A DNA stretch of 38,008 nucleotides from Bacteroidales bacterium. Lineage in GTDB: Bacteria; Bacteroidota; Bacteroidia; Bacteroidales; UBA932. Below are positions 21,814-29,731 of the stretch, piece by piece. The notes under the pieces were generated by a model. It did no database searches. It saw only the letters and a list, made by a program, of their open reading frames with translations, and was not told where the DNA came from. The position numbers were made by a program, and so were the translations under genes. Position 1 is the stretch's first letter; the number at the start of each line of letters is the position of its first letter. Where the stretch lies: positions 1-38,008 of the forward strand of contig JAGCJX010000006.1 of NCBI GenBank assembly GCA_017647795.1, given 5' to 3'.

Positions 21814-22491
21814 TTAGAAACGGATACCCAAACCAACAAAGAAGGTATTCCGTGTCATACGGACATCACCCAGGTCCATCATGTTCATCAGACCAAAGTC
21901 ATAACCGCCCCGGATCTCATAACGATCCAGGATTTCCACACCCAAGCCAACTTGGGCTGACACATCGAAACGACGCATATTGGATTGAAGGTATTCGCCC
22001 ACATCGCCAGCCAGAGGCAAGGTGCCGGTCATCTCTCCCGTGTAAAGATTGAAGTCAACTTCATTGCCAATGATATCCAGGTTGAGGGTATTGGAAAGAC
22101 CCAGGCAGAAATTCGGTCCTGCAAACGCCATTACACGCAGACCCGGCATGACCCTTGCCGCGTATTGGAAGCGGACCGGAAGGTTGAGATAATGTTGATT
22201 CAGCGACAGGTTCATGGAGTAAGGACCTTCGCCTTCCTGTTCGGTGGTCATTACATACGAATACTTCAATCCCGGTTGAATTGAGAAGGCATGGATATCG
22301 TTGGACATGAGATTGATATTGTAGTAGGCTCCCACATTAAAGCCTTGCAGGGGATCGCTCCATTCCACCTCATTCGAGTAGGTTTGACGGTAACGTGAAT
22401 TTTCGTATCCGGCTTCCACACTGATTTGTGCTGAAAGTTGCGAAGCGGCTAACAACAAGCCGGCAATCGCCAAAAAGAAATACTTTTTCAT
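21814..22491 (-). CDS. Outer-membrane beta-barrel protein (porin-family, OMP_b-brl-type)
   Basis: This 225-residue protein has a signal peptide (cleavage near SAQ, residue 22) followed by about eight amphipathic strands of an outer-membrane barrel. Typical Bacteroidetes features are SIQPGLKYSYV, NLPVRFQYAARV, AFAGPNFCLGL and a C-terminal aromatic TFFVGLGIRF. A last-residue Phe is standard for outer-membrane insertion by BAM. It lies 51 nt downstream of topB on the same strand. Its own promoter may be in the 22492-22542 gap, but I see no clear consensus box. The cargo, if any, is unknown. Confidence 0.85.
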   Translation of the reverse strand: MKKYFFLAIAGLLLAASQLSAQISVEAGYENSRYRQTYSNEVEWSDPLQGFNVGAYYNINLMSNDIHAFSIQPGLKYSYVMTTEQEGEGPYSMNLSLNQHYLNLPVRFQYAARVMPGLRVMAFAGPNFCLGLSNTLNLDIIGNEVDFNLYTGEMTGTLPLAGDVGEYLQSNMRRFDVSAQVGLGVEILDRYEIRGGYDFGLMNMMDLGDVRMTRNTFFVGLGIRF

Positions 22492-22542
22492 CTTATTAAT
22501 AGTTTATGTTAATAAATCATACTACAAATAAGATGCAAAACT

Positions 22543-24495
22543 TTAACTTTTGTTGCTTGAATGATAGATTTTTTTCAAAATTTCTTTTTCAGAAAGCCCT
22601 TTTGAACAGTCAGCATAGTCGATCCGATAGTTGCATCCGTTCCGATACTGCGAACATCCGTAGGCCGTATTTCCCCGCAAAAGATAGCCACGAGCACATT
22701 GGGGACAAAGGATATTTGTTTGACGGCAAGTATCGTGCACAACTTCACGCACCATCGCCTTCAATTCCTCCAAGAAGGTCTTGGCCTCGTATTGTCCCTT
22801 TTCAATCATCCGAAGTTTACGCTCCCATTGTCCGGTCAGTTCCGCACTCTTGAGCAACTCTTCGCGAATGGTCCCAATCAGGTCGGTCCCGGTCTGCGTA
22901 GGATACAAGCTTTTTCGTTCCTTGCGAATGTAATCCCGTTTGAACAAGGTTTCGATGATGGCCGCACGCGTAGAAGGACGGCCGATTCCGTTCTCTTTCA
23001 GGGCTTCACGCAATTGTTCGTCTTCAATCCCTTTGCCAGCCGTCTCCATGGCCCGCAACAAGGTTGCCTCGGTATAGGGTTTCGGGGGCGAGGTCCAGGT
23101 TTCCTTCAAGACGGGCTCATGCGGACCGGACTCACCCACCTCAAATGCCGGCAGCACCCCTTCGGACTCTTCTCCATCGCCTGAAACCTCGGTCGGTACG
23201 GCAGCTGCATTGTCAAACACCACCCGCCAACCGGGATGCAGAATTTCCTTTCCGTTGGCCTTGAAATCCACGGTTTCCACACGACCACTCACCGTCGTTT
23301 TGGACACCTCGCAATCCGGATAAAAAACTGCAATGAAATGACGGGTGACCAAGTCATATACCTTCATCTCCGCCTCGGACAAACCGCGGGCCGGAACACC
23401 CGTTGGAATGATGGCGTGGTGGTCCGTTACTTTGGCATTGTCGAACACCTTCTTGGACTTCGGCAATTTTTTACCTTTCAAAGGTTGGGTCAAGGATTCG
23501 TAGCCCACCAAACCTGCCAGGATATTGGGCACTTTGGCATACAAATCATCACTCAAGTAAGTAGTATCCACACGGGGGTACGTCGTTACCTTCTTCTCAT
23601 ACAAGGACTGGATGTATTTGAGGGTCTCCTCAGCAGAAAACGAAAACTTCTTGTTGCATTCCACCTGCAACGACGTCAGGTCAAACAACTTGGGCGGAGC
23701 CTCCTTGCCTTTCTTTTTCACCACGTCAGTCACCTCAAAGTCGGTTCCTTTTACCCGTTCCAAAAAGTTCTCCCCTTCTTCTTTCTGGGTAAACTTCCCT
23801 TTTACGGAGGAGAAAGTCACTTTCCGGTAAACGGTCTTCAATTCCCAATAGGGTTCGGGCCTGAACCCATCAATTTCCTGTTGACGACGTACGATCAAGG
23901 CCAAGGTCGGCGTCTGCACACGACCAATGGACAAAACCTGTTTGTTCTGACCGTGTTTCAACGTATACAGACGGGTAGCATTCATTCCCAGAAGCCAATC
24001 ACCAATGGCCCGCGAAAGCCCCGCCTCGTACAAACGGTCGAACTCTTTTTGTTCACGAAGGTTGGCAAAACCCTCCCGGATGGCATCCTCCGTCAAAGAG
24101 GAAATCCACAACCGATAGACTGGACATTTGGCACCGGCCTTCTGCATCACCCATCGCTGGATCAGTTCCCCTTCTTGCCCGGCATCCCCGCAGTTGATAA
24201 TGGCTTCGGCCTGTTGCATCAGCTGCTGAATGACCTGAAACTGCTGTTCGTAGGTAGCATTCCCAGGTATGAGTTTGATCCCGAAACGCGGCGGCAACAT
24301 CGGCAAACAATCCAGCGACCAACGTTTCCAATCCGCCGTATAATCCTGCGGCTCTTTCAGGGTACAGAGATGCCCGAAGGTCCAGGTCACTTGGTACCCG
24401 TTCCCCTCAAAATATCCGTTGCATTTCTTATTGGCCCCCAAAACAGAGGCAATTTCCCTTGCAACACTCGGCTTCTCAGCAATGCATACTTTCAT
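22543..24495 (-). CDS. topB: DNA topoisomerase III (type IA)
   Basis: This 650-residue enzyme relaxes and decatenates DNA using an active-site tyrosine. The Toprim domain shows Glu7 in CIAEKPS and the DAGQEGE motif (Asp104, Glu108), and the core follows with SIGRVQTPTL at about 189-198. The catalytic Tyr306 is in TTYPRVDTTYL. The C-terminus carries a single four-Cys zinc-ribbon-like motif (CPQC ... GCSQYRNGCNY) as expected for this bacterial family. The gene starts with a CAAATTTA/TAAATTTG box 26 nt upstream in a shared divergent region with murF-alr. The OMP gene follows at 51 nt. Confidence 0.95.
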   Translation of the reverse strand: MKVCIAEKPSVAREIASVLGANKKCNGYFEGNGYQVTWTFGHLCTLKEPQDYTADWKRWSLDCLPMLPPRFGIKLIPGNATYEQQFQVIQQLMQQAEAIINCGDAGQEGELIQRWVMQKAGAKCPVYRLWISSLTEDAIREGFANLREQKEFDRLYEAGLSRAIGDWLLGMNATRLYTLKHGQNKQVLSIGRVQTPTLALIVRRQQEIDGFRPEPYWELKTVYRKVTFSSVKGKFTQKEEGENFLERVKGTDFEVTDVVKKKGKEAPPKLFDLTSLQVECNKKFSFSAEETLKYIQSLYEKKVTTYPRVDTTYLSDDLYAKVPNILAGLVGYESLTQPLKGKKLPKSKKVFDNAKVTDHHAIIPTGVPARGLSEAEMKVYDLVTRHFIAVFYPDCEVSKTTVSGRVETVDFKANGKEILHPGWRVVFDNAAAVPTEVSGDGEESEGVLPAFEVGESGPHEPVLKETWTSPPKPYTEATLLRAMETAGKGIEDEQLREALKENGIGRPSTRAAIIETLFKRDYIRKERKSLYPTQTGTDLIGTIREELLKSAELTGQWERKLRMIEKGQYEAKTFLEELKAMVREVVHDTCRQTNILCPQCARGYLLRGNTAYGCSQYRNGCNYRIDYADCSKGLSEKEILKKIYHSSNKS

Positions 24496-24520
24496 AACGT
24501 CGGTCGAACAAACAAGGCGA

Positions 24521-24528
24521 CAAATTTA
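24521..24528 (-). promoter_or_regulatory. Bacteroidetes -7 box for topB
   Basis: Minus-strand TAAATTTG, 25 nt before the ATG at 24495. It lies in a 16-nt string identical to the one upstream of the patatin gene at 4298-4313. Confidence 0.5.
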
Positions 24529-24540
24529 GGCAAAAAATAG

Positions 24541-24548
24541 TACATTTG
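24541..24548 (+). promoter_or_regulatory. Bacteroidetes -7 box for murF-alr
   Basis: TACATTTG matches TAnnTTTG, 31 nt before the ATG at 24580. No clear -33 TTG at the expected spacing. Confidence 0.5.
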
Positions 24549-24579
24549 TGATTCGATTGGACTCAGAGAGATATTGAAA

Positions 24580-27063
24580 ATGATGGACGTGTTACTCAAT
24601 TTGATACAAAATGGCCCCTGGCACCTGCTTACAGACAGCCGTCGCCTTTCCTTTCCGGAACAAACCCTCTTCTTTGCCCTGAAGACTCAGAGCAACGACG
24701 GGCATCGCTACATTGCCGACCTGTACAGCCTGCGCGTTCGGCATTTTGTGGTGAGTGAACTACCCCAGGAGGCTGAGAGCCGTTTCCCGGAAGCCCAGTT
24801 CTTCCGGGTCGATGATCCCTTGGCCACCCTGCAAGAACTGGCCCGCCACCACCGCCAAACCCTGCACCTGCCGGTGGTCGGAATCACAGGCAGCAACGGA
24901 AAGACCATCACCAAGGAATTCCTCTTCCAATTGTTGCACGACAACCATCACATCGTCCGATCTCCGCGCAGCTACAACTCTCAAATTGGCGTTCCTCTTT
25001 CGGTCTGGCAAATGCAAGCAGACCACGATTTGGCGCTCATCGAAGCCGGCATCTCTCAACCCGCTGAAATGCAACGGCTCAAACGCATCATCCACCCGAC
25101 CTACGGCATCCTGACCGGCATCGGACCGGCACACCAAGAAAACTTCGAGAGTCTCCGTCAGAAACTGATGGAGAAACTCCTACTCTTTCACGGCTGCCGA
25201 GCCCTGGTCTACCAAGCAGACAACGCCTTGATCCGTGAGACCGTCGCAGAAACAGGCCTCACTCCCATCGCTTATCCGTGGAGTCAAACCGACCCGCAAG
25301 CTCCGGTCTTTGTCCGCGTGGAGGTATGCGAACAGAAGACCCACCTGCAACTGACCCTGGAACAAAAAGAAGAGGTCAAACTGACCATTCCCTTCACCGA
25401 TACAGCGTCCATCGAAGACTGCCTGCATGCCCTGACCTGGATTGCCTGCTGGCGGAACCACGAGCAACCGGGATCCGCAGCAACCTACCTCCAAGCCCTG
25501 GCCGATGTCTGCCAACGGTTGGAACCGGTAGCTATGCGTCTGGAAGTAAAACAAGGACGGAACAACTGTCTGTTAATCAACGACTCCTACAATTCCGACC
25601 TGCAATCCCTGGCCATCGCCCTGGAATTCCAGCAAAGCCGCAAGAAAGCCAAGGCCCTGCGTCCAACCCTCATTCTCTCCGACATCTTACAATCCGGAAT
25701 TCCGAAAGCAGAACTCTACCGACAAGTGGCCGACCTGACGCTACGCAAAGGCATTGAAAAGATCATCGGCATCGGTCCGGACCTAAGCCAATTTACCCAT
25801 GTTTTCCAGACCGAAGTCCGTACCTACCCCTCGACGGAGGCCTTCCTGAACAGCGACGAAATCCAACAATGCAAAGACGAACTCATCCTCATCAAAGGAT
25901 CCCGTCGTTTCCAATTTGAAACCATCACCGAACGCTTGGAGAAAAAAGTGCACGAGACGATATTGGAAGTAAACTTGAATGCCCTCATCCACAATTTCAA
26001 CCATTACCGGTCCAAACTCAAGCCCGAAACCAAACTCATCGGCATGGTCAAGGCCTTTGGCTACGGAGCCGGCTCCTACGAACTAGCCAAAACCTTGCAG
26101 GAACACCATTGCGACTATTTGGCGGTTGCCGTTGCCGACGAAGGGGTGGAACTTCGCAAAGAAGGCATCACCCTGCCCATCATCGTGATGAATCCCGAGT
26201 TCAGCAGTTTCCAAGTTTTGTTTGAATACCAGCTAGAACCCGAAATCTATAGTTTTCGCCTGCTCCGGGCCTTTGCCGCCGCCGCACGCGAAAAAGAAAT
26301 CGAAAACTTTCCCATCCACATCAAATTCGACACAGGAATGCACCGCTTGGGCTTCCAACCGAAAGATGTAAGTGAGTTACTTAGCGTCCTAAAAGAGCAA
26401 AGTAACAAAGATGGAAAGACTTTTCCGCTGCGCGTAAGTTCCGTCTTCTCTCATTTGGCCGGCAGCGATAGTCCGGAATTTGATGACTACACCCACCAAC
26501 AGATCACCTGCTTTACCGACATCGCCCAACGCCTGGAAAATGGATTGGGCCATCCCATAATGAAACACATCCTGAACTCCGGCGGGATTGAACGATGGAG
26601 TGACCATCAACTGGACGCGGTTCGTCTCGGCATCGGACTCTACGGGGTCAGCGCCTCCGGACAACCGGGATTAAAAAACGTAAGCACGCTAAAAACCACC
26701 ATCTTACAGATACAACACATCCTCAAAGGCGAAACCATTGGCTACAGCCGCCGCACCCGATTGATCCGGGACTCCCGCATCGCCATCATCCCCATTGGCT
26801 ACGCCGACGGACTGGACCGACACCTGAGCAACGGCCAAGGCCTGGTTCGCATCAATGGCCAGGACTGCCCCATTGTCGGCAACATCTGCATGGACACCTG
26901 TATGATTGATGTAACCGACACACAAGCCCGAGAAGGCGATACAGTCATCCTGTTTGGAGACGAACTTCCGGTGCAAGAATTGGCAAACCGTCTCGGCACC
27001 ATCCCCTATGAAATCCTGACTTCGGTATCCCCGCGCGTCAAACGAATTTATTACCAAGAATAG
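24580..27063 (+). CDS. Bifunctional MurF / alanine racemase (UDP-MurNAc-tripeptide:D-Ala-D-Ala ligase fused to Alr)
   Basis: This 827-residue protein joins two cell-wall enzymes, a fusion typical of the Bacteroidetes. The N-terminal MurF part (about 1-450) has the P-loop GITGSNGKT at about 101-109 and adds D-Ala-D-Ala to the UDP-MurNAc-peptide precursor using ATP. The C-terminal alanine racemase part (about 455-827) has the PLP-lysine region MVKAFGYGAG and makes D-alanine for the same pathway. A racemase Tyr is in IGYSRRTRL and the C-terminal domain ends with SPRVKRIY. I chose ATG 24580 over an in-frame TTG six bases upstream. A Sua5/YrdC-family gene follows after 7 nt. Confidence 0.95.
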   Translation: MMDVLLNLIQNGPWHLLTDSRRLSFPEQTLFFALKTQSNDGHRYIADLYSLRVRHFVVSELPQEAESRFPEAQFFRVDDPLATLQELARHHRQTLHLPVVGITGSNGKTITKEFLFQLLHDNHHIVRSPRSYNSQIGVPLSVWQMQADHDLALIEAGISQPAEMQRLKRIIHPTYGILTGIGPAHQENFESLRQKLMEKLLLFHGCRALVYQADNALIRETVAETGLTPIAYPWSQTDPQAPVFVRVEVCEQKTHLQLTLEQKEEVKLTIPFTDTASIEDCLHALTWIACWRNHEQPGSAATYLQALADVCQRLEPVAMRLEVKQGRNNCLLINDSYNSDLQSLAIALEFQQSRKKAKALRPTLILSDILQSGIPKAELYRQVADLTLRKGIEKIIGIGPDLSQFTHVFQTEVRTYPSTEAFLNSDEIQQCKDELILIKGSRRFQFETITERLEKKVHETILEVNLNALIHNFNHYRSKLKPETKLIGMVKAFGYGAGSYELAKTLQEHHCDYLAVAVADEGVELRKEGITLPIIVMNPEFSSFQVLFEYQLEPEIYSFRLLRAFAAAAREKEIENFPIHIKFDTGMHRLGFQPKDVSELLSVLKEQSNKDGKTFPLRVSSVFSHLAGSDSPEFDDYTHQQITCFTDIAQRLENGLGHPIMKHILNSGGIERWSDHQLDAVRLGIGLYGVSASGQPGLKNVSTLKTTILQIQHILKGETIGYSRRTRLIRDSRIAIIPIGYADGLDRHLSNGQGLVRINGQDCPIVGNICMDTCMIDVTDTQAREGDTVILFGDELPVQELANRLGTIPYEILTSVSPRVKRIYYQE

Positions 27064-27070
27064 ACCCATT

Positions 27071-27688
27071 ATGCTAGTAAGAATCCACCCCGACAACCCG
27101 AACCCCCGAGAAATCGCAAAAGTCATCGATGTCCTGCGCGACGGAGGCCTCATCATCTACCCGACGGACACACTATATGCCATCGGTTGCGATGCCTTGA
27201 ACAGCCGTGCCGTTGAACAGATTTGCAAACTCAAGGGTGTGGATCCGCAGAAAAGCAACCTCTCGGTCATCTGTTCGGACCTGTCCAACCTGAGCGAGTA
27301 TGCGCGCGTCAGCAACGACGCGTTCAAACTGATGAAAACCAACCTGCCAGGCCCCTTCACCTTCCTCTTGCCGACCAGCAGTCGCCTACCCAAGATTTAC
27401 AAAAACAAAAAGGAAGTCGGTATCCGCGTTCCGGACAACAACATCGCCCGCACCCTCGTCCGTGAATTGGGAAACCCGATTTTGTCGATGTCCTGGACCG
27501 ATGGAAGTGACGAAGATCTCCCGGAAGAATACCGGACCGACCCCGAACTCATCCACGAGTCCTATGGACACCTCGTCAACCTGGTCATCGACGGAGGTCC
27601 GGGCGACTTGACGCCCTCGACAGTGGTCAACTGCCTCGAAACACCCTTTGAGATTGTGCGCGAAGGCAAGGGTGAATTAGAATTTTAA
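27071..27688 (+). CDS. YrdC/Sua5-family L-threonylcarbamoyladenylate synthase
   Basis: This 205-residue enzyme makes threonylcarbamoyl-AMP, the activated intermediate for the t6A modification of tRNA position 37. It shows the family core: YPTDTLYAIGCDALNS (about 30-45) and KLKGVDPQKSNLSVI (given in part), then PGPFTFLLPTSS and VGIRVPDN. The basic KxR-type ATP-binding region is in place. It is likely co-transcribed with murF-alr (7 nt gap). Its last 12 bases overlap the end of the convergent bile-salt-hydrolase-like gene. Some YrdC-only proteins differ in role from full Sua5, so TsaC versus YciO is not settled. Confidence 0.88.
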   Translation: MLVRIHPDNPNPREIAKVIDVLRDGGLIIYPTDTLYAIGCDALNSRAVEQICKLKGVDPQKSNLSVICSDLSNLSEYARVSNDAFKLMKTNLPGPFTFLLPTSSRLPKIYKNKKEVGIRVPDNNIARTLVRELGNPILSMSWTDGSDEDLPEEYRTDPELIHESYGHLVNLVIDGGPGDLTPSTVVNCLETPFEIVREGKGELEF

Positions 27689-28762
27689 GTATTCAATGCG
27701 TTGCACCCGGTCTTTGTCCAAGGGGTGTGCTTGAAACTTCACCTTATCAAAACGGATTTCTCGCAAATCAATGCAACGTATCTCCTGATTCCAACAGGTT
27801 CTGAAATAGAATTTTCCGTTGGTCAAGTCAGCGGAGGTGGTGCATTGTGTCGCACTGATCAAGCCTTTCGGCATTTCAATCCTCGTCCTTTCAGCTCCCA
27901 AAGGAATGTCGAAACTATTGAGAATATGGAAGCTTAACAGAACTGTTTCATGTCCAGTTTGGGTTCTGGGAGCCGTTGTACTGAAGAAAGCAGCCCGCAC
28001 GAAACGGGATGCAGGAGTCGGATCACCAGGCAAGCCCAGCAAACCGCTACCGGCTCCTATCGCATCAACGGAAACCCCGTGTCCAAAGTGCTTGTTGTGC
28101 ACGGTTCCACCACTGAGGTTGACGTAATTGCTCAAGTTGGTCTGGTGCCATTCAAAGCCGGGCGCATTGGTGATGACCCCCAATTTGTTCTCAAAGAAAT
28201 GCGGCTTGCCATCAACAATCTCCAGCACAACCTGACGGCCGCTCTTGTCTGCAATGCGCCAGTGTACGGTCTGAATCTCAGGAGACAAGCCCACCACCCG
28301 TATCTGATCAAAGTTATCGATTACTTCCTGAACCGAACTGTAATTCGCCAGAATCCAACCCACCAGCTGCATATCCGAAAGGGATTGTGCGGCGTACCGT
28401 TCCTCATAAGGCAAGTAGTGTCCAAATCCCGGGAAGAAGAACAAACCGGCCGAGAGCCCTTTTTCATTCAAGCCCTCAATCATAAAATCCTCGTTTTCTA
28501 CCGCAATCGCCACATAGCCATATTTACTCACAAAGCGCAAGCCGTTGTTCCCCTTCGGAGTCAGTCCAACGTGCTGGTGACCGCGCGGCACAATCACATA
28601 ATGTGTTGAAAGCACAGCTCCGGCCCAATCCGTGGTCCGAGCCAGAATCCGGCTTCCATCTTCGGCAACAAAAGTAACGCCAGTACAGGCAAATGAAGGT
28701 ATTGCAGCCCATCCACCCAGGATGAAGGCCAGCAACAAAGTTTTGTACGTTTTCGTTTTCAT
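27677..28762 (-). CDS. Choloylglycine-hydrolase-family enzyme (bile salt hydrolase / linear amide C-N hydrolase), secreted
   Basis: This 361-residue Ntn hydrolase would cleave amide bonds such as those of glyco- and tauro-conjugated bile acids or penicillin V. A signal peptide ends just before Cys26, so export exposes the N-terminal nucleophile Cys (SFA-CTGVTF). With Cys26 set as the enzyme's Cys2, the other active-site residues match the classic bile salt hydrolase spacing: Arg42, Asp45, Asn199 and an Arg near 253 (expected 252). This points to an active periplasmic enzyme, as in gut Bacteroides. The stop codon overlaps the convergent YrdC gene by 12 bases. Upstream (28763-28790) is AT-rich with no clear box. 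Confidence 0.9.
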   Translation of the reverse strand: MKTKTYKTLLLAFILGGWAAIPSFACTGVTFVAEDGSRILARTTDWAGAVLSTHYVIVPRGHQHVGLTPKGNNGLRFVSKYGYVAIAVENEDFMIEGLNEKGLSAGLFFFPGFGHYLPYEERYAAQSLSDMQLVGWILANYSSVQEVIDNFDQIRVVGLSPEIQTVHWRIADKSGRQVVLEIVDGKPHFFENKLGVITNAPGFEWHQTNLSNYVNLSGGTVHNKHFGHGVSVDAIGAGSGLLGLPGDPTPASRFVRAAFFSTTAPRTQTGHETVLLSFHILNSFDIPLGAERTRIEMPKGLISATQCTTSADLTNGKFYFRTCWNQEIRCIDLREIRFDKVKFQAHPLDKDRVQRIEYLKF

Positions 28763-28836
28763 ATCAAAATATTTTATACTTTAGCACCCGCTTGTGGGAC
28801 AAAAAGTCTGCCACAGAAATTTCGCATAGGCACAAG

Positions 28837-29493
28837 ATGATGAAACGACTGGTTATCTTTGATTTGGACGGAACCCTCCTGAACACGGTGGGCGATATCG
28901 CTGCAGCTACAAACCATGCCCTGGAGACACTGGGACACCCGACGCGTACGGTAGAAGAAATCAAAAGCTTTGTGGGCAATGGCATCAACAAACTCTTTGA
29001 GCGAGCCCTGCCCGAACCCCACAAGACCGAGGAAAATGTCCTGCGGATGCGTGCCGCCTTCATCCCCTATTACAACGAGCACGGCACAGAGAAAACCGCT
29101 CCCTTTCCGGGAACGGCAACCTTACTGGAACAATTGCAAACAGAAGGCAAACTTTTGGCTGTCGCCTCCAACAAATACGAACAGGCAACACAATCGCTCG
29201 TTGCCCACTACTTTCCGACCATCCATTTTGTTGCCGTATTGGGACAACGCGAAGGAATTGCCGTCAAACCGGACCCGTACATCGTGGAAGAAATCCGATC
29301 CCTTGCAAAAGTAGAACGGGAAGAGATCCTCTACGTCGGTGACTCAGGGGTGGATATGCAAACGGCCATCAACGCGCAGGTAGAAGCGGTGGGCGTCACC
29401 TGGGGCTGCCGTCCGCGTCAGGAACTGCAAAAATTCAATCCCCGTTGGATCGTGGATGACGCTGCAGAAATTCTACCCATTGCACTCCGCTAA
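28837..29493 (+). CDS. HAD-superfamily phosphatase, phosphoglycolate-phosphatase-like
   Basis: This 218-residue hydrolase has HAD motif I DLDGT with Asp9 and Asp11, the cap segment LETLGHPTRTVEEIKSFVGNGI, motif II VASNKYE, the motif III Lys in AVKPDPY and motif IV YVGDSGVDM. The GNGINKLFERAL segment and overall length fit the Gph group, which salvages 2-phosphoglycolate from DNA repair. Other HAD hydrolases of this group have broad specificity. The start at 28837 was chosen over an in-frame TTG at 28792. The gene stands alone between two minus-strand genes. Confidence 0.88.
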   Translation: MMKRLVIFDLDGTLLNTVGDIAAATNHALETLGHPTRTVEEIKSFVGNGINKLFERALPEPHKTEENVLRMRAAFIPYYNEHGTEKTAPFPGTATLLEQLQTEGKLLAVASNKYEQATQSLVAHYFPTIHFVAVLGQREGIAVKPDPYIVEEIRSLAKVEREEILYVGDSGVDMQTAINAQVEAVGVTWGCRPRQELQKFNPRWIVDDAAEILPIALR

Positions 29494-29523
29494 GCACTAC
29501 AGAATAGCCAGGCCTCTCCCTGA

Positions 29524-29724
29524 TTACTGTGCGTGCATCTGTTCACACGCCTTGCGGCTTGCCACGACCAACAGACAGTCGTGACAAAGACAGCCAGTAT
29601 ACTGCTTTTTCAGATACTGCAGATCCTCGGCGGTCAACGGCACGGAAGCACAATGACAAGCGGCAATGTTGGTGTCGTGCAGACACTCAAATTCAGCCCC
29701 ACAAATCGGACAACGTTTCTTCAT
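29524..29724 (-). CDS. Small cysteine-rich CWC-type protein
   Basis: This 66-residue protein has eight or nine cysteines: CPIC near the start, then CLHD, CHCA and a CLCHDCL group, typical of the cysteine-rich CWC family of small bacterial proteins. It may bind zinc. The start lies 7 nt after the AsmA gene stop, so it is likely translated from the same mRNA as the last gene of that unit. No signal peptide. Function is unknown. Confidence 0.75.
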   Translation of the reverse strand: MKKRCPICGAEFECLHDTNIAACHCASVPLTAEDLQYLKKQYTGCLCHDCLLVVASRKACEQMHAQ

Positions 29725-29731
29725 AATCAGC

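Noticed and set aside
23236..24540. A 434-residue open frame opposite topB
   Set aside because: Antisense to a complete topoisomerase III; basic, His-rich translation without any motif.
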